Assembly (NCBI GenBank): GCA_964555735.1
Contig: CAZKTS010000268.1
Location: forward strand, 1 to 8,695
Length of the DNA: 8,695 bases
Reading direction: 5' to 3'
Origin: CAZKTS01 sp964555735
Lineage (GTDB): Bacteria > Actinomycetota > Acidimicrobiia > IMCC26256 > PALSA-555
Shown here piece by piece: positions 6,298-8,695 of the stretch. A program made the translations under genes and the position numbers. How positions within the stretch are numbered: the stretch's first letter is position 1; the number at the start of each line of letters is the position of its first letter. The notes under the pieces are model-generated. The model was not told the DNA's origin, did no database searches, and saw only the letters and a list, made by a program, of their open reading frames with translations.

Positions 6298-7182
6298 ATG
6301 CAGGTCGGGTTCGTGGGTCTGGGCGCGATGGGTCTGCCGATGGCCCGCCATCTGGTCGAGGCCGGTCACGACGTCGTGGTCTCGTCGCGGAGCCGCGGGC
6401 CGGTCGACGCCGCGCTCGAGCTCGGCGCCACTGACGGCGGCGGCCCGCGCGGCGTCGTCGAGGCGAGCGAGGTGACCATCCTCTGTGTGCCCAACTCGCC
6501 CGAGGTCGTCGAGGTCCTCGACGACGCGCTCCCCGCACTCGGAGCCGGGAAGATCATCGTGGACACGTCGACCATCGACCCGGAGGTCGAGCGGACGCAG
6601 CACGAGCGCGTCGCACGCACGGGCGCCCGGTACCTCGAAGCACCGCTGTCGGGCGGCACGGCCGGCGCCGAAGCGGGCACGCTCACGCTGATGGTCGGCG
6701 GCGAGGCCGCGACGCTCGATGCGGCCCGGCCCGCCCTCGAGCCCTTCGCCGGGTTGATCGTCCACGTGGGCGGCCCGGGCATGGGTCAGGTCGTGAAGCT
6801 CTGCAACAACCTGATCTACGCCGCCCAGATGCTCGCGACCGCGGAAGCCACGGTGATGGCGACGAAGGCCGGGGTCGACCTCGCGCAGCTCTACGAGGTG
6901 ATCACGCACTCCACCGGTGACTGCGTCGCGGTCCGCACCCGACTGCCCGCCGAAGGCGTGATCCCCGAGAGCCCGGCCTCGAACGATTGGGCACCGGGCT
7001 TCATGACCGACCTCATGGCGAAGGACCTCGATCTGGCGATCGCCTACGCCGCGAAGGCGCGCACGCCGCTCTTCTCCGCGGGCCCGGTCCGGCAGATGCT
7101 CGGTGCCGCGAGCCAGGCCGGGTACGGGCGCGAGGACTTCTCGGCGCTCGCCAAGATCGTGCGCGCGCTCGGCGGCGAGTGA
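6298..7182 (+). CDS. NAD(P)-dependent beta-hydroxyacid dehydrogenase (3-hydroxyisobutyrate dehydrogenase family)
   Basis: This 294-residue cytoplasmic oxidoreductase belongs to the family that includes 3-hydroxyisobutyrate dehydrogenase, tartronate-semialdehyde reductase and threonate dehydrogenase. It interconverts a beta-hydroxy acid and the semialdehyde or keto acid. The N-terminal Rossmann motif is GFVGLGAMGLPMARHL (4-19). The substrate-loop motif is EAPLSGGTAGAEAGTL (114-129), with Glu114 where the family usually has Asp. The catalytic Lys167 sits in GPGMGQVVKLCNN (159-171), and GFMTDLMAKDLDLA (234-247) is the family's C-terminal substrate/dimer motif. Arg31 after the second beta-strand (VVVSSRS) suggests NADP(H) preference, by analogy with reductases of this family. 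The start is fixed by GGGGAG 6 nt upstream, and the length is typical. The stop overlaps the kinase start as GTGA. Pairing with a sugar kinase and a divergent importer suggests catabolism of a sugar acid or polyol more than of valine, but the substrate is not determinable. Confidence 0.93.
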   Translation: MQVGFVGLGAMGLPMARHLVEAGHDVVVSSRSRGPVDAALELGATDGGGPRGVVEASEVTILCVPNSPEVVEVLDDALPALGAGKIIVDTSTIDPEVERTQHERVARTGARYLEAPLSGGTAGAEAGTLTLMVGGEAATLDAARPALEPFAGLIVHVGGPGMGQVVKLCNNLIYAAQMLATAEATVMATKAGVDLAQLYEVITHSTGDCVAVRTRLPAEGVIPESPASNDWAPGFMTDLMAKDLDLAIAYAAKARTPLFSAGPVRQMLGAASQAGYGREDFSALAKIVRALGGE

Positions 7183-8591
7183 GCGTCCTCACGTTCGACC
7201 TCGGTACGAGCGCGACGAAGGCCGCGCTCTGGGAGGCCGATCAGCTCATCGGCATCGCGCGCGCTCCGATCGAGACGTCACACCCGAGACCGGGATGGGC
7301 TGAGCAGCGGCCCACCGACTGGTGGGCGTCGGTGGTCGAGGCGTGCCACAAGCTCGCGGCCGAGTGCGGCGACGCGGTCGGTGCCGCAGGCGCGATCGGC
7401 TTCACCGCGGCGCGCGAGACCTTTGTCCTGGTCGATGCGCTCCTGCACCCCCTCAGCCCCGGGATCCTCTGGTCGGACCGCCGCGCCGAACCGCAGGCCC
7501 TGGCCCTTGGTGACGCACCGACGTTTCGAGCCACCACGGGCGTCGCGCTCGGCGCGAGCGCGCACGCGGCCAAGCTCGCGTGGGTGGCCGAGGAGCATCC
7601 GACGGTGCTGCAACACGCGCGGTGGGTGCTCTCGCCTCGCGATCTCGTGGTGGCACGACTCGCGGGCGTCGTTGCGACCGACGAGACCCTGGCGTCGCGC
7701 ACCGGCCTGTGCTCGCTCGACGGCGGTTGGCTGTCCGAGGCGACCGCGCGATACGCAGATCGGCTTCCCCCGAGCACCGCCGCGGCGTCGGTCGTGGGCG
7801 AGGTCACGGAGACCGCGGCGAGCGAGCTCGGCTTCGCTGCCGGCGTGCCGGTGGTCATCGGCGCCGGCGACCGCGCGTGCGAGGTGCTGGGTGTGGACGC
7901 GACACCCGGGACGCCAATGGTGTCGTTCGGTACGACCGCGAACGTCTCGGTCCCTCACCCCGGCCCGACGCACGCGCTGCCCACCGTCGGGCAGGTGTCG
8001 CGCGGCGCAGCAGGTGGGTTCGTGGTCGAGGCCGGCCTCGGCGCGGCCGGTGCGGCGCTGGGCTGGCTGGCGCGTCTCACCGGTCGATCACACGACGAGC
8101 TGCTCGACCTCGCCGCCGCCACGCCGCCGGGCGCCGACGGGGTCATCGCACTCCCGTGGTTCTCGGGCGCACGCGCGCCCTGGTGGCGACTCGACGCGCA
8201 CGCCGCGTTCGTCGGTGTCACCGACGGCACCGGCCCGGGCGAGCTCGCCCGCGCGCTCGTGGAGGGTGTGGCGTTCGACGTGGCTCGGAGCATCGACCTC
8301 GTCGCACCCGAGGCCGAGGAGCTCGCCCTCGCCGGCGGCGGCGCTGCCGACCCTGCATGGCGGGGCATCGTCGCCGCGGCGACCCGGCGGCCCGTGGTGT
8401 GCCGAACGATCGACGACGCGGCATCGGTGGGTGCCCGGCTCCTGGTCGCCCAGGCCGTCGGCGAGGCCCTCGACGTCGACATCGTGAACCCGGTGCTGGC
8501 GACCGAAGCACCGAACCCCGCGTGGGTGATCGCGTACGAGGCCGTTCGCGAGTCCGCCGACGCCACGGCGTCGGCGGTGCTGGAGCTCTAG
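7179..8591 (+). CDS. FGGY-family carbohydrate/polyol kinase
   Basis: This 470-residue ATP-dependent kinase phosphorylates a hydroxyl of a sugar, polyol or sugar acid in the cytoplasm. The N-terminal phosphate loop is FDLGTSATKAALW (6-18). It continues with GWAEQRPTDWW (39-49) and ILWSDRR (96-102). The likely catalytic base is Asp231 in GAGDRA; FGTTANV (250-256) is the second phosphate loop, ARAPWW (331-336) the FGGY-type loop, and GGGAADPAWRGI (386-397) the adenosine motif. The sequence FTAARET (75-81) keeps an Arg-Glu pair (79-80), as in the NQRET motif of glycerol kinase, where that pair holds the substrate; xylulokinases have a GQMHG-like motif there. It is slightly short for the family (about 490-520). 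The GTG start at 7179 is chosen because the FGGY domain begins at once (SVLTFDLG) and the codon overlaps the dehydrogenase stop as GTGA, implying coupling; in-frame sequence further upstream overlaps the dehydrogenase and is not kinase-like. Substrate unknown; an erythritol-, threitol- or xylulose-like compound is possible. Confidence 0.92.
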   Translation: MSVLTFDLGTSATKAALWEADQLIGIARAPIETSHPRPGWAEQRPTDWWASVVEACHKLAAECGDAVGAAGAIGFTAARETFVLVDALLHPLSPGILWSDRRAEPQALALGDAPTFRATTGVALGASAHAAKLAWVAEEHPTVLQHARWVLSPRDLVVARLAGVVATDETLASRTGLCSLDGGWLSEATARYADRLPPSTAAASVVGEVTETAASELGFAAGVPVVIGAGDRACEVLGVDATPGTPMVSFGTTANVSVPHPGPTHALPTVGQVSRGAAGGFVVEAGLGAAGAALGWLARLTGRSHDELLDLAAATPPGADGVIALPWFSGARAPWWRLDAHAAFVGVTDGTGPGELARALVEGVAFDVARSIDLVAPEAEELALAGGGAADPAWRGIVAAATRRPVVCRTIDDAASVGARLLVAQAVGEALDVDIVNPVLATEAPNPAWVIAYEAVRESADATASAVLEL

Positions 8592-8695
8592 CGACCTTGC
8601 CGGTCGGGCTCGGGTCGGTCGTGGTACGACACCGAGACCCGCCCGGCGATGTGCTCAGGGTACGCGGTCAGCATTGCCGCCAGGTGTCGCGTACG
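8588..8695 (-). CDS. Possible C-terminus of a convergent gene of unknown function
   Basis: On the minus strand only one frame is open across the whole right edge: 35 codons from the edge ending in TAG (8590-8588). Its G/C third-position share is about 80%, roughly like the real genes, and both other minus frames carry stops. The fragment contains HLAAMLTAYPEHIAG and ends in PEPDRQGR. It is too short for family assignment. The stop shares the CTAG tetranucleotide with the kinase stop on the opposite strand, the tight convergent packing expected in this genome. The plus strand also has an open frame here, so chance openness cannot be ruled out. Confidence 0.4.
   Translation of the reverse strand, partial: RTRHLAAMLTAYPEHIAGRVSVSYHDRPEPDRQGR
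8611..8641. repeat. Imperfect inverted repeat near convergent gene ends
   Basis: CGGGTC (8611-8616) pairs with GACCCG (8636-8641), and further pairing inside (GGT with ACC, CGT with ACG) gives a bulged hairpin 20 bp past the kinase stop. It could act in transcription termination of the kinase operon, but there is no T-tract, and it lies within the possible convergent coding sequence, so it may be incidental. Confidence 0.25.

Noticed and set aside
3929..6475. An 848-codon plus-strand open frame opposite the MFS-LivF gene
   Set aside because: Same low-complexity charged composition, antisense to a convincing transporter, and it runs into the dehydrogenase in another frame.
6987..7178. Kinase frame extended upstream of the GTG at 7179
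   Set aside because: The extra residues overlap the dehydrogenase in another frame and show no kinase homology; the FGGY domain starts directly at 7179.

Overview
The window is GC-rich (roughly 70%), with tightly packed genes, ATGA/GTGA overlaps, GTG starts and mostly G/C third codon positions. This points to a high-GC actinomycete. The protein styles (a Liv-type transporter with fused subunits, a 'LSTGTRR' LivG) would fit soil or aquatic Actinomycetota, possibly Acidimicrobiia, but this placement is inference and no database was consulted.

Minus strand, positions 6259 down to 1: one apparent operon encodes a branched-chain amino acid/amide-type (HAAT, Liv) ABC importer built in an unusual way. 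In transcription order it contains: (i) a 752-residue protein joining a 12-TM major facilitator (MFS) domain to a LivF-type ATPase; (ii) a 183-bp junction holding two copies of a 90-bp-period direct repeat, which also reads as a 60-codon ORF; (iii) a 660-residue LivH-LivM permease fusion; (iv) a LivG-type ATPase; and (v) a periplasmic-binding-protein-type solute receptor cut by the left edge of the window. The five classical Liv components are thus carried on four chains, one with a complete extra secondary-transporter fold.

Plus strand, positions 6298 to 8591: a divergent two-gene operon encodes a beta-hydroxyacid dehydrogenase (3-hydroxyisobutyrate/tartronate-semialdehyde reductase superfamily) and, overlapping it by 4 nt, a 470-residue FGGY carbohydrate/polyol kinase. 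The divergent spacer is only 38 bp. A likely reading is that the transporter imports a small hydroxylated compound (sugar acid or polyol rather than leucine) which the dehydrogenase and kinase then process. This is inferred from gene neighbourhood alone.

Right edge, 8588-8695: the only frame open throughout on the minus strand ends in a TAG lying within the same CTAG tetranucleotide as the kinase stop. This suggests the C-terminus of a convergent gene of unknown function.

The most noteworthy items are the MFS-LivF fusion and the duplicated ribosome-binding-site/start module between it and the permease. No RNA genes, insertion sequences, CRISPR arrays or phage features were seen.
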